A DNA stretch of 13,319 bases from NCBI GenBank assembly GCA_002391425.1, contig DGEZ01000015.1, positions 1 to 13,319 on the forward strand, written 5' to 3'. The notes under the pieces are model-generated. The model was not told where the DNA came from. It saw only the letters and a list, made by a program, of their open reading frames with translations, and made no database searches. The DNA comes from Micrococcales bacterium UBA3913 (GTDB lineage Bacteria; Actinomycetota; Actinomycetes; Actinomycetales; Microbacteriaceae). How positions within the stretch are numbered: position 1 is the first letter of the stretch; each line of letters opens with the position of its first letter. This document shows, piece by piece, positions 1-7,681 of the stretch. The position numbers and the translations under genes were made by a program.

Positions 1-21
1 TGAGATGTGTATAAGAGACAG
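1..21. other. Nextera/Tn5 mosaic-end adapter (library artefact)
   Basis: Bases 3-21 read AGATGTGTATAAGAGACAG, the 19-bp Tn5 mosaic end used in tagmentation libraries. The two bases before it are also not trustworthy. This is not genomic DNA. Any reading frame started here gains the false N-terminus MYKRQ. Confidence 0.97.
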
Positions 22-2151
22 GTACCGTCCGTGGGGCCGAAGACCGCGGCGAAGTGGCTGGCCCAGTATGGGTCACTCGACGGTATCATCGCCCACCAGG
101 AACAGATCGGTGGCAAGGTTGGCGAGAAGTTGCGGGAGCATATCGACAATGCGGTGCGCAACCGGCGTCTGAACGCATTGGTGCGGGACCTCGACTTGGG
201 GGTCACCTTGGACGACCTGGTGTTGACCGAGATCGACCGGGATGCGGTGGACCGGGTGTTCGGGTCTCTGGAGCTGCGCACCGTGGGAGCACGGGTTCGG
301 CAGCTTGGTCCAGGGCTGCGCAGGGTCGCGCCAGCCCCCGGACGGAGCGCTCCGGTCCAGGAGATGCCGCGCGCTATCCCCGCGGTCGACCTCGCACACC
401 CGACTGACCCACGCCCCGACGGTGTCGTAGCAGAGGACCCCCCGGGCGACGAGCCACAGACGGCACCTGAGGTACCGTCATGGGCGGGCGACGCGGCGGT
501 ACTCGGGGCGAGCCTGGAGACCGACGGTCCGATGGTGCACGTGGGCCTCGCCTCCAGCTCTCATGCGGCAAGCTGGACGGTCGAGGCATCTCGGCTGGCG
601 GAGTCCCCGCTGGCCCAGTGGCTCTTCTCGACCCAGACGACTCTCGTATTTCACGACCTAAAGGCCGCTTTCCACGCGGCCTGGCGTGTCGGCGTGGACA
701 TTACGAGCGCGGCGGCAGATTCGATGCTCACCTGGTTCGTCGCAGACTCGACCCGCCCGTCCTACACCCTGGAGTCGGCGGCAGACCTCTTCTTCGCGGC
801 GGAGTTGGCTGTGTCTGATCCGAATCAGCTCGTACCGGAGACCGAGCCTGCAGCACCCGGGGTGCGGGCGTGGTTCGCGCTGCGCCTCCAGGAATTACTG
901 GAGCCACAACTGACAGAGGAAGCGCGCTCGACCATCCTGCACAGCATCGAGCTGCCGGTGTCGCGCATCCTGGCAACGATGGAGCACACCGGTGCGGCCG
1001 TTGACCCCGTCGCGTTACAGCGCCTGTCCGACGAATTCGGGCAGAAGGCGGCCCAGATCGCGCAGCGGGCGTACGCGGTGATTGGCCACGAGGTGAACTT
1101 GGCCTCGCCGAAACAGCTTCAAGAGGTGCTGTTCGGCGAACTCGGCCTACCGAAGACGCGCAAGCTGAAGACGGGATATTCGACGAATGCGGAGGCCCTC
1201 GCAGACCTGGTGGTGAAAACGGGCAACGAGTTCCCGCTGCTGCTGCTCCAGCACCGTGACCAGACGAAGCTGCGGCAGATGGTGGAGACGCTGTCCAAGG
1301 CCGTGGGACCGGACTCTCGCATCCACACGACGTACGTGCAGACCGGAGCCGCAACCGGGCGGCTGAGCTCGGCGGACCCGAACCTTCAGAACATTCCCGT
1401 ACGCACCGACGACGGGAAGCGGATCCGGGCCGCCTTCGTCGCGGGCCCGGGGTATCACGACCTGCTCACGGCGGACTATTCGCAGATTGAGATGCGGATC
1501 ATGGCGCACATGTCCCGGGATGCGGGCCTCATTGAGGCGTTCCGCAGTGGGGAGGACTTGCACCGTTTCGTCGGATCCCGCGTGTTCGGGGTCGAACCCA
1601 GCGAGGTGACCTCGGCGATGCGGTCCAAGGTGAAGGCGATGAGCTACGGGCTGGTGTACGGGCTGAGCGCCTTTGGGCTGTCGCGTCAGTTGCGCATCCC
1701 CCAGCGCGAAGCCCAGGACCTGATGGCCAGTTATTTCCGCCGTTTCGGTGGCGTGCGCGACTACCTGCGTGAGGTCGTCGAGCAGGCCAGGCAGGATGGG
1801 TTTACGACCACGCTGTTCGGAAGGCGTCGGCTATTCCCCGATCTGCGATCGTCGAATCGCGTGCTGCGCGATAACGCGGAACGGGCTGCCCTGAACGCGC
1901 CTATCCAGGGCACCGCGGCGGACATCATGAAGATGGCGATGATTCGCGTCTCTGACGCTCTTCGTTCTCGCGGGTGCGCGTCCCGGATGCTCCTGCAGGT
2001 GCACGACGAACTCATCTTCGAGGTGGCTGCTGGGGAGCACGAACAACTGGAGGAGCTCGTGGTGGACGCGATGTCCCACGCCGCGACCCTGGACGTCCCG
2101 CTGGATGTGCACGTCGGCTTCGGCCCCGACTGGAATACGGCGGCGCACTGA
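22..2151 (+). CDS. polA: DNA polymerase I, 5'-truncated by the fragment end
   Basis: Repair and Okazaki-fragment polymerase acting in the cytoplasm. The reading frame enters from the left edge. Roughly the first 200 residues, most of the 5'-nuclease domain, are missing, and the first genomic codons (PSVGPKTAAKW) are the helix-hairpin-helix end of that domain. A Pro/Ala-rich linker follows at about bases 320-480, then a 3'-5' exonuclease-like fold without the acidic DxE and YxxxD residues, so proofreading is probably lost. The polymerase domain is complete: TGRLSSADPNLQNIPVR; motif A DYSQIE with catalytic Asp at 1474-1476; the O-helix RSKVKAMSYGLVYG at 1621-1662; and motif C VHDE at 1999-2010. 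The O-helix residue equivalent to E. coli Phe762 is Tyr (1645-1647). This is known in actinobacterial Pol I and is linked in that family to weak discrimination against dideoxynucleotides. The stop overlaps the thiL start. Identity is certain; the 5' end is a fragment end. Confidence 0.97.
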   Translation, partial: VPSVGPKTAAKWLAQYGSLDGIIAHQEQIGGKVGEKLREHIDNAVRNRRLNALVRDLDLGVTLDDLVLTEIDRDAVDRVFGSLELRTVGARVRQLGPGLRRVAPAPGRSAPVQEMPRAIPAVDLAHPTDPRPDGVVAEDPPGDEPQTAPEVPSWAGDAAVLGASLETDGPMVHVGLASSSHAASWTVEASRLAESPLAQWLFSTQTTLVFHDLKAAFHAAWRVGVDITSAAADSMLTWFVADSTRPSYTLESAADLFFAAELAVSDPNQLVPETEPAAPGVRAWFALRLQELLEPQLTEEARSTILHSIELPVSRILATMEHTGAAVDPVALQRLSDEFGQKAAQIAQRAYAVIGHEVNLASPKQLQEVLFGELGLPKTRKLKTGYSTNAEALADLVVKTGNEFPLLLLQHRDQTKLRQMVETLSKAVGPDSRIHTTYVQTGAATGRLSSADPNLQNIPVRTDDGKRIRAAFVAGPGYHDLLTADYSQIEMRIMAHMSRDAGLIEAFRSGEDLHRFVGSRVFGVEPSEVTSAMRSKVKAMSYGLVYGLSAFGLSRQLRIPQREAQDLMASYFRRFGGVRDYLREVVEQARQDGFTTTLFGRRRLFPDLRSSNRVLRDNAERAALNAPIQGTAADIMKMAMIRVSDALRSRGCASRMLLQVHDELIFEVAAGEHEQLEELVVDAMSHAATLDVPLDVHVGFGPDWNTAAH

Positions 2152-3134
2152 TGACGGAGGCGCAGGCGCCCCATAGCGAGGCGGAGGTGATCGGGGTTCT
2201 CCGTCGGGTATTTCACCAGGGCCGGGATGTTCAGCTGGGGATCGGGGACGATGCGGCAGTCCTCGCGCCGGCCGAGGGGGCCGTGCTCGTGTCCACGGAC
2301 ATGCTCGTCGAGGGGGTGGACTTCGACCGTTCCTGGGCGAGTTGCCTGGACATCGGGTGGAAATCGGCTGCGGTGAACATCTCCGACATCGCCGCGATGG
2401 GCGCAGAACCGAATGCGCTGGTGGTGTCGCTGGAGGTTCCGCCGCAGTGCGGGCTGGATGACATCGAGGAGCTCGCGCGTGGGGTGCAGGAGGCGATCGA
2501 TGCGCTCGCACCGGGTGCATCTGTCGTGGGTGGAGACCTCTCGTCTGGCGCGCAGATGGCGGTGAGTGTGACCGTGCTCGGTCGGCTCGCTGCGGGCGAG
2601 CACGCGGTCACCCGTGCGGGTGCGCGGCCGGGGGATGTGCTCGCGTACTGGGGGAAGCTGGGGTACGCCGCGGCGGGTCTGGCTGTGCTCCGCGGAGGCC
2701 AGGTCGGTTCCGCATCTGCGGCTGCGCTCGAGGCGTGCGCCGCTCAATTGCGGCCGCGGCCCTCCGTCGAGGCTGGTCGAACCGCACGGGAATACGGTGC
2801 GACGGCGATGATGGACGTGTCAGATGGGTTGGCGGTGGACGCCTCACGGATGGCGGGTGCCTCGGAAGTGACGATTCGTTTCGACCCAACCGCATTTCCG
2901 AAGCTCGTGACCGGTCTGGGCTGGACGCGCTACGAGCTGGGGTTGGACCCCTGGGCTCTGGTCTTTGCGGGGGGAGAAGATTTCGGCCTGCTGGCTACCT
3001 TCCCCGCGGACGATATCCCCGACGGGTTCTTGCGTCTGGGCACGGTGGAATCACCCGCGTATGCACCCGTTCTGTTGGGGGATCGAACGCTCGACTATCC
3101 GGAATGGGATCACTTCTCAGGAAAACGCCGTTAG
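2151..3134 (+). CDS. thiL: Thiamine-monophosphate kinase
   Basis: ATP-dependent phosphorylation of thiamine monophosphate to thiamine diphosphate, the last step of the cofactor pathway. The protein has 327 residues, usual for the family. Visible AIRS/ThiL-superfamily motifs are GIGDDAAVL (30-38, metal and nucleotide binding), STDMLVEGVDF (48-58), NISDIAAMGAEP (76-87), GGDLSSG (127-133), MDVSDGL (221-227) and GGEDFGLL (274-281). The ATG shares its A with the polA TGA stop (TGATG). No clear Shine-Dalgarno sequence is present, so translation is probably coupled to polA; an in-frame extension further upstream would lie inside polA and is rejected. Nothing else for thiamine synthesis is seen beside it, so its position reflects co-transcription with polA rather than a thi operon. 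The rpsA promoter starts directly after its stop. Confidence 0.95.
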   Translation: MTEAQAPHSEAEVIGVLRRVFHQGRDVQLGIGDDAAVLAPAEGAVLVSTDMLVEGVDFDRSWASCLDIGWKSAAVNISDIAAMGAEPNALVVSLEVPPQCGLDDIEELARGVQEAIDALAPGASVVGGDLSSGAQMAVSVTVLGRLAAGEHAVTRAGARPGDVLAYWGKLGYAAAGLAVLRGGQVGSASAAALEACAAQLRPRPSVEAGRTAREYGATAMMDVSDGLAVDASRMAGASEVTIRFDPTAFPKLVTGLGWTRYELGLDPWALVFAGGEDFGLLATFPADDIPDGFLRLGTVESPAYAPVLLGDRTLDYPEWDHFSGKRR

Positions 3135-3137
3135 CAC

Positions 3138-3167
3138 TTGTCGGCGGTACGCGCAACACGTTATGCT
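3138..3167 (+). promoter_or_regulatory. Probable sigma-70-type promoter of rpsA
   Basis: A -35-like TTGTCG (3138-3143) and a -10-like TATGCT (3162-3167) are 18 bp apart. They begin four bases after the thiL stop and lie about 120 bp before the rpsA ATG. This predicts a leader of roughly 110 nt and independent transcription of rpsA. Called by eye from consensus. Confidence 0.55.
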
Positions 3168-3174
3168 GGTGGAT

Positions 3175-3190
3175 TGGTGTACCAACACCA
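3175..3190 (+). other. Small hairpin in the rpsA leader
   Basis: TGGTGT and ACACCA form a perfect 6-bp stem with the loop ACCA. There is no T-run after it, so it is not a convincing terminator for thiL. It lies just after the predicted rpsA transcription start and would sit at the 5' end of the leader RNA. Confidence 0.35.
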
Positions 3191-3266
3191 CAATCACAAT
3201 TTGTCCGTTTGCTTCGGATGACCCGTGCCCGGGGGTGCGGTGCTGTTCGAGGCCTGATTAATATCC

Positions 3267-3278
3267 GTACTGGAGTAC
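3267..3278 (+). promoter_or_regulatory. rpsA ribosome-binding site within a short palindrome
   Basis: GGAG at 3272-3275 lies 10 nt before the rpsA ATG and is the only Shine-Dalgarno candidate. It is embedded in GTACTGGAGTAC, which can fold as a 4-bp GTAC/GTAC stem with the loop TGGA. The stem is short, so control by occlusion is only a possibility. Confidence 0.45.
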
Positions 3279-3285
3279 TACCTTA

Positions 3286-4740
3286 ATGACAAGCGCAGTC
3301 GACCAAAAGGCTCCTCAGGTTGCCGTCAACGATATTGGTTCCTCTGAAGACTTCCTGGCCGCGGTCGAGCAGACACTGAAGTTCTTCAACGATGGAGACC
3401 TGATCGAGGGAACCGTCGTCAAGATCGACCGAGACGAGGTTCTCCTCGACGTCGGTTATAAGACCGAGGGCGTCATTCCCTCCCGTGAGCTTTCCATCAA
3501 GCATGATGTTGATCCCTCGGAGGTCGTCTCCGTAGGGGACACCATCGAGGCCCTCGTCCTTCAGAAGGAGGACAAAGAGGGGCGACTCATCCTCTCGAAG
3601 AAGCGTGCCCAGTATGAGCGTGCCTGGGGCGATGTGGAGCGCATCAAGGAAGCAGATGGTGTCGTCAAGGGCACCGTCATCGAGGTCGTCAAGGGCGGCC
3701 TGATCGTAGACATCGGTCTGCGTGGCTTCCTCCCCGCATCCCTCATCGAGCTGCGCCGCGTGCGCGATCTGACCCCCTACCTGGGTCAGGAGATTGAGGC
3801 GAAGATCCTGGAGCTCGACAAGAACCGGAATAACGTCGTTCTGTCCCGCCGGGCTCTGCTCGAGGAGACGCAGTCAGCATCCCGCACCACCTTCCTGCAA
3901 GAACTCAAGAAGGGCCAGATCCGCAAGGGTGTTGTGTCCTCGATCGTGAACTTCGGTGCGTTCGTCGACCTCGGCGGCGTGGACGGTCTCGTGCACGTGT
4001 CCGAGCTCTCCTGGAAGCACATCGAGCACGCCAGCGAGGTTGTCGAGGTTGGCCAGGAGGTCACCGTCGAGGTGCTCTCCGTTGAGCTCGACCGCGAACG
4101 CGTTTCGCTGTCGCTCAAGGCGACCCAGGAGGACCCGTGGCAGGTGTTCGCCCGCACGCATGCGATCGGGCAGGTCACGCCGGGCAAGGTCACGAAGCTC
4201 GTTCCGTTTGGTGCCTTTGTCCGCGTCGCAGATGGCATCGAAGGCCTCGTGCACATCTCCGAGCTGTCGGATCGTCACGTGGACCTCGCCGAGCAGATCG
4301 TCTCCGTAGGGGAGGATGTGTTCGTCAAGGTCATCGACATCGACCTGGACCGCCGCCGCATCTCGCTGTCTCTAAAGCAGGCCGACGATTCGGTGGATCC
4401 GGACTCGACCGAGTTCGATCCGGCCATGTACGGCATGATCACCGAATACGACGAGAACGGCAACTACAAGTACCCCGAGGGCTTCGACCCGGAGACGAAC
4501 GAGTGGAAGCCGGGCTTCGAGGCCGAGCGCGACAAGTGGGAGCAGGACTACGCGGCTGCACAGCAGCTGTGGGAGGCCCACAAGGCTCAGGTGGCCGCTC
4601 GTCGCGAAGCCGAGGCCCAGACCGCGCTCGAGGCAGGCGATGCGTTGCCGACCTCCTACTCCGGATCCTCGCACCATGAGGGAACCCTGGCAGATGATGC
4701 CTCGCTGGCAGCTCTCAAGGAGCAGCTCGAGTCTCGCTGA
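3286..4740 (+). CDS. rpsA: 30S ribosomal protein S1
   Basis: RNA-binding ribosomal protein that helps mRNA bind to the 30S subunit. The 484-residue protein has four S1/OB-fold repeats at about residues 38-107, 125-191, 210-279 and 297-365. The third and fourth carry the classic GAFV...GLVH(V/I)SELS signature (224-241 and 309-327). Four repeats rather than six is the actinobacterial form. The tail from about residue 370 is acidic and aromatic (FDPAMYGMITEYDENGNY, YPEGFDPETNEW) and then probably helical with many Glu/Ala; this tail is typical of Micrococcales S1 proteins. The start is supported by GGAG 10 nt upstream. The gene has its own promoter and terminator, so it looks monocistronic. Codon use is clearly biased to C-ending codons, as expected for a highly expressed gene. 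Confidence 0.98.
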   Translation: MTSAVDQKAPQVAVNDIGSSEDFLAAVEQTLKFFNDGDLIEGTVVKIDRDEVLLDVGYKTEGVIPSRELSIKHDVDPSEVVSVGDTIEALVLQKEDKEGRLILSKKRAQYERAWGDVERIKEADGVVKGTVIEVVKGGLIVDIGLRGFLPASLIELRRVRDLTPYLGQEIEAKILELDKNRNNVVLSRRALLEETQSASRTTFLQELKKGQIRKGVVSSIVNFGAFVDLGGVDGLVHVSELSWKHIEHASEVVEVGQEVTVEVLSVELDRERVSLSLKATQEDPWQVFARTHAIGQVTPGKVTKLVPFGAFVRVADGIEGLVHISELSDRHVDLAEQIVSVGEDVFVKVIDIDLDRRRISLSLKQADDSVDPDSTEFDPAMYGMITEYDENGNYKYPEGFDPETNEWKPGFEAERDKWEQDYAAAQQLWEAHKAQVAARREAEAQTALEAGDALPTSYSGSSHHEGTLADDASLAALKEQLESR

Positions 4741-4766
4741 TAGATTCCCCAGCTAGCTGGTCACAT

Positions 4767-4796
4767 ACGGAGGCGGTCCTACGGGGCCGCCTCCGT
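4767..4796 (+). terminator. rpsA terminator hairpin with a UACG tetraloop
   Basis: ACGGAGGCGGTCC pairs with GGGCCGCCTCCGT: 13 pairs including one G-U, closed by the loop TACG, a stable UNCG-type tetraloop. It starts 26 bp after the rpsA stop. No long T-run follows, which is common for high-GC actinobacterial terminators. Confidence 0.85.
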
Positions 4797-4840
4797 GCGT
4801 GTATCCGGGGGGGGTGCAGCACGTCGCACGTCGAGACAAA

Positions 4841-4877
4841 TTCCGCGTCTGGCCCGCGACGCGGCAGAATGGACCCT
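4841..4877 (+). promoter_or_regulatory. Possible leaderless promoter of coaE
   Basis: A -10-like CAGAAT (4865-4870) lies exactly 7 nt before the ATG at 4878, with a weak -35-like TTCCGC (4841-4846) 18 bp further upstream. The spacing predicts transcription starting at the A of the start codon. No Shine-Dalgarno sequence is seen. The -10 fits consensus only partly, so this rests on spacing and on the same pattern at uvrB and apt. Confidence 0.35.
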
Positions 4878-5492
4878 ATGACGGTGATCGCGGTAACCGG
4901 AGGAATCGGTGCGGGCAAGAGTACCGTGTGCCGGCGGCTCGGCCAGCTCGGTGCGCAGGTCATCGACGCGGACCAGCTCGCACGCGACGTCGTGGCGCCC
5001 GGAACACCAGGATTGGCGGAGGTCGTCCGAGCCTTCGGTCCGGACGTGCTGAACGCGGATGGATCCCTGAATCGTCCGGCACTGGCGGCCGTGGTGTTCT
5101 CCGATCCCGATCGCCGTGCGGTGCTCAACGGGATCATCCACCCGCGCGTCCAGGCGGAGAGTGAACGACTCGTGGCTGCCGCCGGCCCCGGGGCGACCGT
5201 GGTGTACGACATTCCGCTGCTGGTGGAAACCGGCGGCCGTTCCCGGTTCGATATCGTGGTGGTCGTCACCGCGCCACGTGAGATGCGCATCGCCCGTTTG
5301 GTGTCAGAACGGGGGATGACGCGCGCTGAGGCCGAGCGCAGGATAGACGCCCAGGCAACAGACGCCGAGCGCGCCGCTGTTGCGGATGTGCTGATCGACA
5401 GTTCCGGGTCGATTGCGGACACGTGGATCGAGGTGGATGCGCTGTGGCGGCGCATCCAGGAGGGCTCTCTTCCCACCCGTTCCGTTCGCTGA
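4878..5492 (+). CDS. coaE: Dephospho-CoA kinase
   Basis: Phosphorylates the 3'-hydroxyl of dephospho-CoA with ATP, the final step of coenzyme A synthesis. The protein has 204 residues: a P-loop GGIGAGKST (8-16), VIDADQLAR (28-36) with the conserved DxD-like acidic pair, IIHPRV (86-91), and YDIPLLVE (110-117) of the CoA-binding and lid region. It lacks the extra C-terminal UPF0157 domain fused to CoaE in some actinobacteria. An ATG at 4869 in the same frame would add MDP. I prefer 4878 because MTVIAVTGG matches the usual N-terminus and because of the -10 spacing. The rpsA-coaE-uvrB order is conserved in actinobacteria. The stop lies 8 bp before the uvrB LexA box, so uvrB is probably transcribed separately. 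Confidence 0.95.
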   Translation: MTVIAVTGGIGAGKSTVCRRLGQLGAQVIDADQLARDVVAPGTPGLAEVVRAFGPDVLNADGSLNRPALAAVVFSDPDRRAVLNGIIHPRVQAESERLVAAAGPGATVVYDIPLLVETGGRSRFDIVVVVTAPREMRIARLVSERGMTRAEAERRIDAQATDAERAAVADVLIDSSGSIADTWIEVDALWRRIQEGSLPTRSVR

Positions 5493-5500
5493 CAGAAAAG

Positions 5501-5516
5501 TCGAATATATGTTCGA
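5501..5516 (+). promoter_or_regulatory. LexA-type SOS box upstream of uvrB
   Basis: TCGAATATATGTTCGA is a near-perfect 16-bp palindrome, differing at one inner position from the actinobacterial SOS consensus TCGAAC-N4-GTTCGA. It ends 10 bp before the uvrB -10 element, so bound LexA would cover the -35 region. UvrB is a classic SOS gene, which supports the call. Confidence 0.85.
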
Positions 5517-5526
5517 CGTCGTCGCC

Positions 5527-5532
5527 TAATAT
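5527..5532 (+). promoter_or_regulatory. uvrB -10 element, leaderless spacing
   Basis: TAATAT, close to the TATAAT consensus, lies exactly 7 nt before the ATG at 5540. This predicts a leaderless transcript starting at the A of ATG. No good -35 is visible; its place is taken by the LexA box. Confidence 0.6.
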
Positions 5533-5539
5533 GGTGGTC

Positions 5540-7576
5540 ATGCATGTAACTCGAGCCGTTCACCCGTTTCAGGTAGTCAGCGACTACCAGCCCTCGGGCG
5601 ACCAGCCGAAGGCGATCGCTGAGCTGACGGAACGTATCCAGAATGGGGAACGCGATGTCGTGCTCATGGGTGCGACCGGCACGGGGAAATCCGCCACAGC
5701 CGCGTGGCTCATCGAGAAAGTGCAACGTCCCACGCTCGTGCTGGCGCACAACAAAACCCTCGCGGCACAGCTCGCCAACGAGCTGCGTGAACTCCTCCCG
5801 AATAATGCCGTCGAGTATTTCGTGTCCTATTACGACTACTACCAGCCCGAAGCATACGTTCCACAGACGGACACCTTTATCGAGAAGGATTCCTCGATTA
5901 ACTCCGAGGTGGAGCGGTTGCGTCACAGCGCTACCCGTTCTCTCCTGTCGCGCCGTGATGTCGTGGTGGTGTCCACGGTGTCGTGCATCTACGGCCTGGC
6001 CACCCCGGACGAGTACTTACAAGCGATGCTGCCCATCCATGTCGGTATGCAGATGGATCGGGATGAACTGATCCGGCATTTCCTGTTCATGCAGTACAAG
6101 CGCAACGACATCGAATTCGTGCGGGGCAATTTCCGTGTGCGCGGTGACGTGGTGGAGATCATCCCCATGTACGACGAACTGGCCGTGCGTGTCGAATTCT
6201 TCGGCGACGAGGTCGAGTCAATCTCCTACCTTCATCCGCTCACCGGAGAGGTGATCAGCACTGAGGACTCGATCGCGATCTTCCCGGCATCCCACTATGT
6301 CGCCTCGGAAGCGACGATGGCGCGTGCCTGTGAATCGATACGCACGGAGTTGCAGGACAGGCTGGCGGAATTGCGGTCGCAGAACAAGCTCCTCGAAGCG
6401 CAACGGCTGGAGATGCGTACGACCTACGATCTGGAGATGATGGAGCAGCTCGGGTTCTGCTCCGGCATCGAGAACTACTCCCGTCACATCGACGGGCGCG
6501 CTGCGGGGGAACCTCCCCACTGCCTGCTGGACTATTTCCCCGACGACTTCCTGACGATCATCGACGAGTCCCACGTGACGGTGCCGCAGATCGGCGCCAT
6601 GTATGAGGGGGATATGTCCCGCAAGCGCACTCTCGTCGAATTCGGTTTCCGGTTGCCCAGTGCGATGGACAACCGACCGCTGACGTGGCGGGAATTCCAG
6701 GACAGGGTGGGTCAGACGGTGTACATGTCCGCCACACCCGGAGACTACGAGCTGGGCGTCGCCGACGGCGTCGTGGAGCAGATCATCCGTCCCACCGGAC
6801 TCGTCGATCCGAAGATCGAGGTGAAGCCTACCGCCGGGCAGATTGATGATCTGCTCGAGCAGATCCGGTTGCGTACCGCGCGGGATGAGCGCGTACTGGT
6901 CACAACACTGACGAAGAAGATGGCCGAGGATCTCACGGAGTTCCTCTCGGACGCTGGTGTTCGGGTCGAGTACTTACACTCCGATGTGGACACGCTGCGC
7001 CGGATCGAGATCCTGACCCAGCTGCGCAAGGGCGTCTATGACGTCGTGGTGGGCATCAATCTGCTCCGCGAGGGCCTTGACCTGCCCGAGGTCTCGCTGG
7101 TGAGCATCCTCGATGCCGACAAGGAGGGTTTCCTGCGTTCGACGCGCTCGCTCATCCAGACGATCGGCCGTGCCGCGCGCAACGTCTCCGGTGAGGTGCA
7201 CATGTACGCCGACAGAATCACCGACTCGATGCGTCGTGCACTCGACGAGACGAACCGTCGCCGGGAGATGCAGATCGCGTACAACATGGAGCATGGGATC
7301 GACCCGCAACCGTTGCGCAAGAAGATCGCCGATATCACGGACACCCTCATCCGCGAATCTGCGGATACGGAGCAGCTGGTCGGAACGGGTGAGGCTGTCG
7401 CCCCCCGGCGCAGCGGACACGAGGGGGAGGACCAGCTCGAATCCCTCGCAGCGGAGCTCAACGCGCAGATGCTGGCGGCTGCAGATCAGTTACAGTTCGA
7501 ACTCGCAGCACGGCTGCGCGACGAACTGGCGGACGTCAAGAAGGAGTTGCGCTCCCTGCGGTCGTCAACGCGGTAA
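5540..7576 (+). CDS. uvrB: UvrABC excinuclease subunit B
   Basis: Damage-verifying, ATP-dependent strand-opening subunit of nucleotide excision repair; works with UvrA and then UvrC. The protein has 678 residues, normal length: Walker A GATGTGKS (44-51), the aromatic beta-hairpin YFVSYYDYYQPEAYVPQTDT (93-112) that inserts behind the lesion, the DESH box (342-345), helicase motif VI QTIGRAARN (540-548), and the C-terminal UVR coiled-coil motif (about 632-668) that binds UvrC. The frame is open further upstream into coaE, but similarity begins near MHVTRAVHPFQVVSDYQPSG. The ATG at 5540 also sits 7 nt after a good -10; an ATG at 5531 is an alternative but overlaps the -10. Regulation by LexA is strongly suggested by the upstream box. 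Confidence 0.97.
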   Translation: MHVTRAVHPFQVVSDYQPSGDQPKAIAELTERIQNGERDVVLMGATGTGKSATAAWLIEKVQRPTLVLAHNKTLAAQLANELRELLPNNAVEYFVSYYDYYQPEAYVPQTDTFIEKDSSINSEVERLRHSATRSLLSRRDVVVVSTVSCIYGLATPDEYLQAMLPIHVGMQMDRDELIRHFLFMQYKRNDIEFVRGNFRVRGDVVEIIPMYDELAVRVEFFGDEVESISYLHPLTGEVISTEDSIAIFPASHYVASEATMARACESIRTELQDRLAELRSQNKLLEAQRLEMRTTYDLEMMEQLGFCSGIENYSRHIDGRAAGEPPHCLLDYFPDDFLTIIDESHVTVPQIGAMYEGDMSRKRTLVEFGFRLPSAMDNRPLTWREFQDRVGQTVYMSATPGDYELGVADGVVEQIIRPTGLVDPKIEVKPTAGQIDDLLEQIRLRTARDERVLVTTLTKKMAEDLTEFLSDAGVRVEYLHSDVDTLRRIEILTQLRKGVYDVVVGINLLREGLDLPEVSLVSILDADKEGFLRSTRSLIQTIGRAARNVSGEVHMYADRITDSMRRALDETNRRREMQIAYNMEHGIDPQPLRKKIADITDTLIRESADTEQLVGTGEAVAPRRSGHEGEDQLESLAAELNAQMLAAADQLQFELAARLRDELADVKKELRSLRSSTR

Positions 7577-7578
7577 GA

Positions 7579-7624
7579 CTGGTGCCGGGAGAGTCCTGGT
7601 CCGGCCTCCTGCGCCCGGCACCAG
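7579..7624. terminator. Convergent terminator hairpin between uvrB and the ABC operon
   Basis: CTGGTGCCGGG (7579-7589) and CCCGGCACCAG (7614-7624) form a perfect 11-bp stem with a 24-nt GC-rich loop, starting 2 bp after the uvrB stop. It is symmetric and placed between convergent genes, so it may serve both. No T-run is present on either side. Confidence 0.6.
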
Positions 7625-7668
7625 ACCGTGTGGTGTCCGATCGTGTGGTGTCCGACCGTGTGGGTGCC
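7624..7668. repeat. Three 15-bp tandem repeats in the convergent gap
   Basis: Units GACCGTGTGGTGTCC (7624-7638), GATCGTGTGGTGTCC (7639-7653) and GACCGTGTGGGTGCC (7654-7668) follow head to tail. The second differs from the first by one base and the third by two. They abut the terminator stem and lie downstream of both flanking genes. No function is apparent. Confidence 0.85.
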
Positions 7669-7681
7669 CCAGCGCTCGGTA

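Noticed and set aside
1761..2747. 328-codon - strand frame, and other long antisense frames over polA and thiL
   Set aside because: Arg/Pro/Ser-rich low-information translations opposite well-supported genes.
4715..5926. 403-codon - strand frame
   Set aside because: It covers the rpsA terminator, all of coaE and the uvrB start on the opposite strand. It has no recognisable motifs and is a GC-driven shadow.
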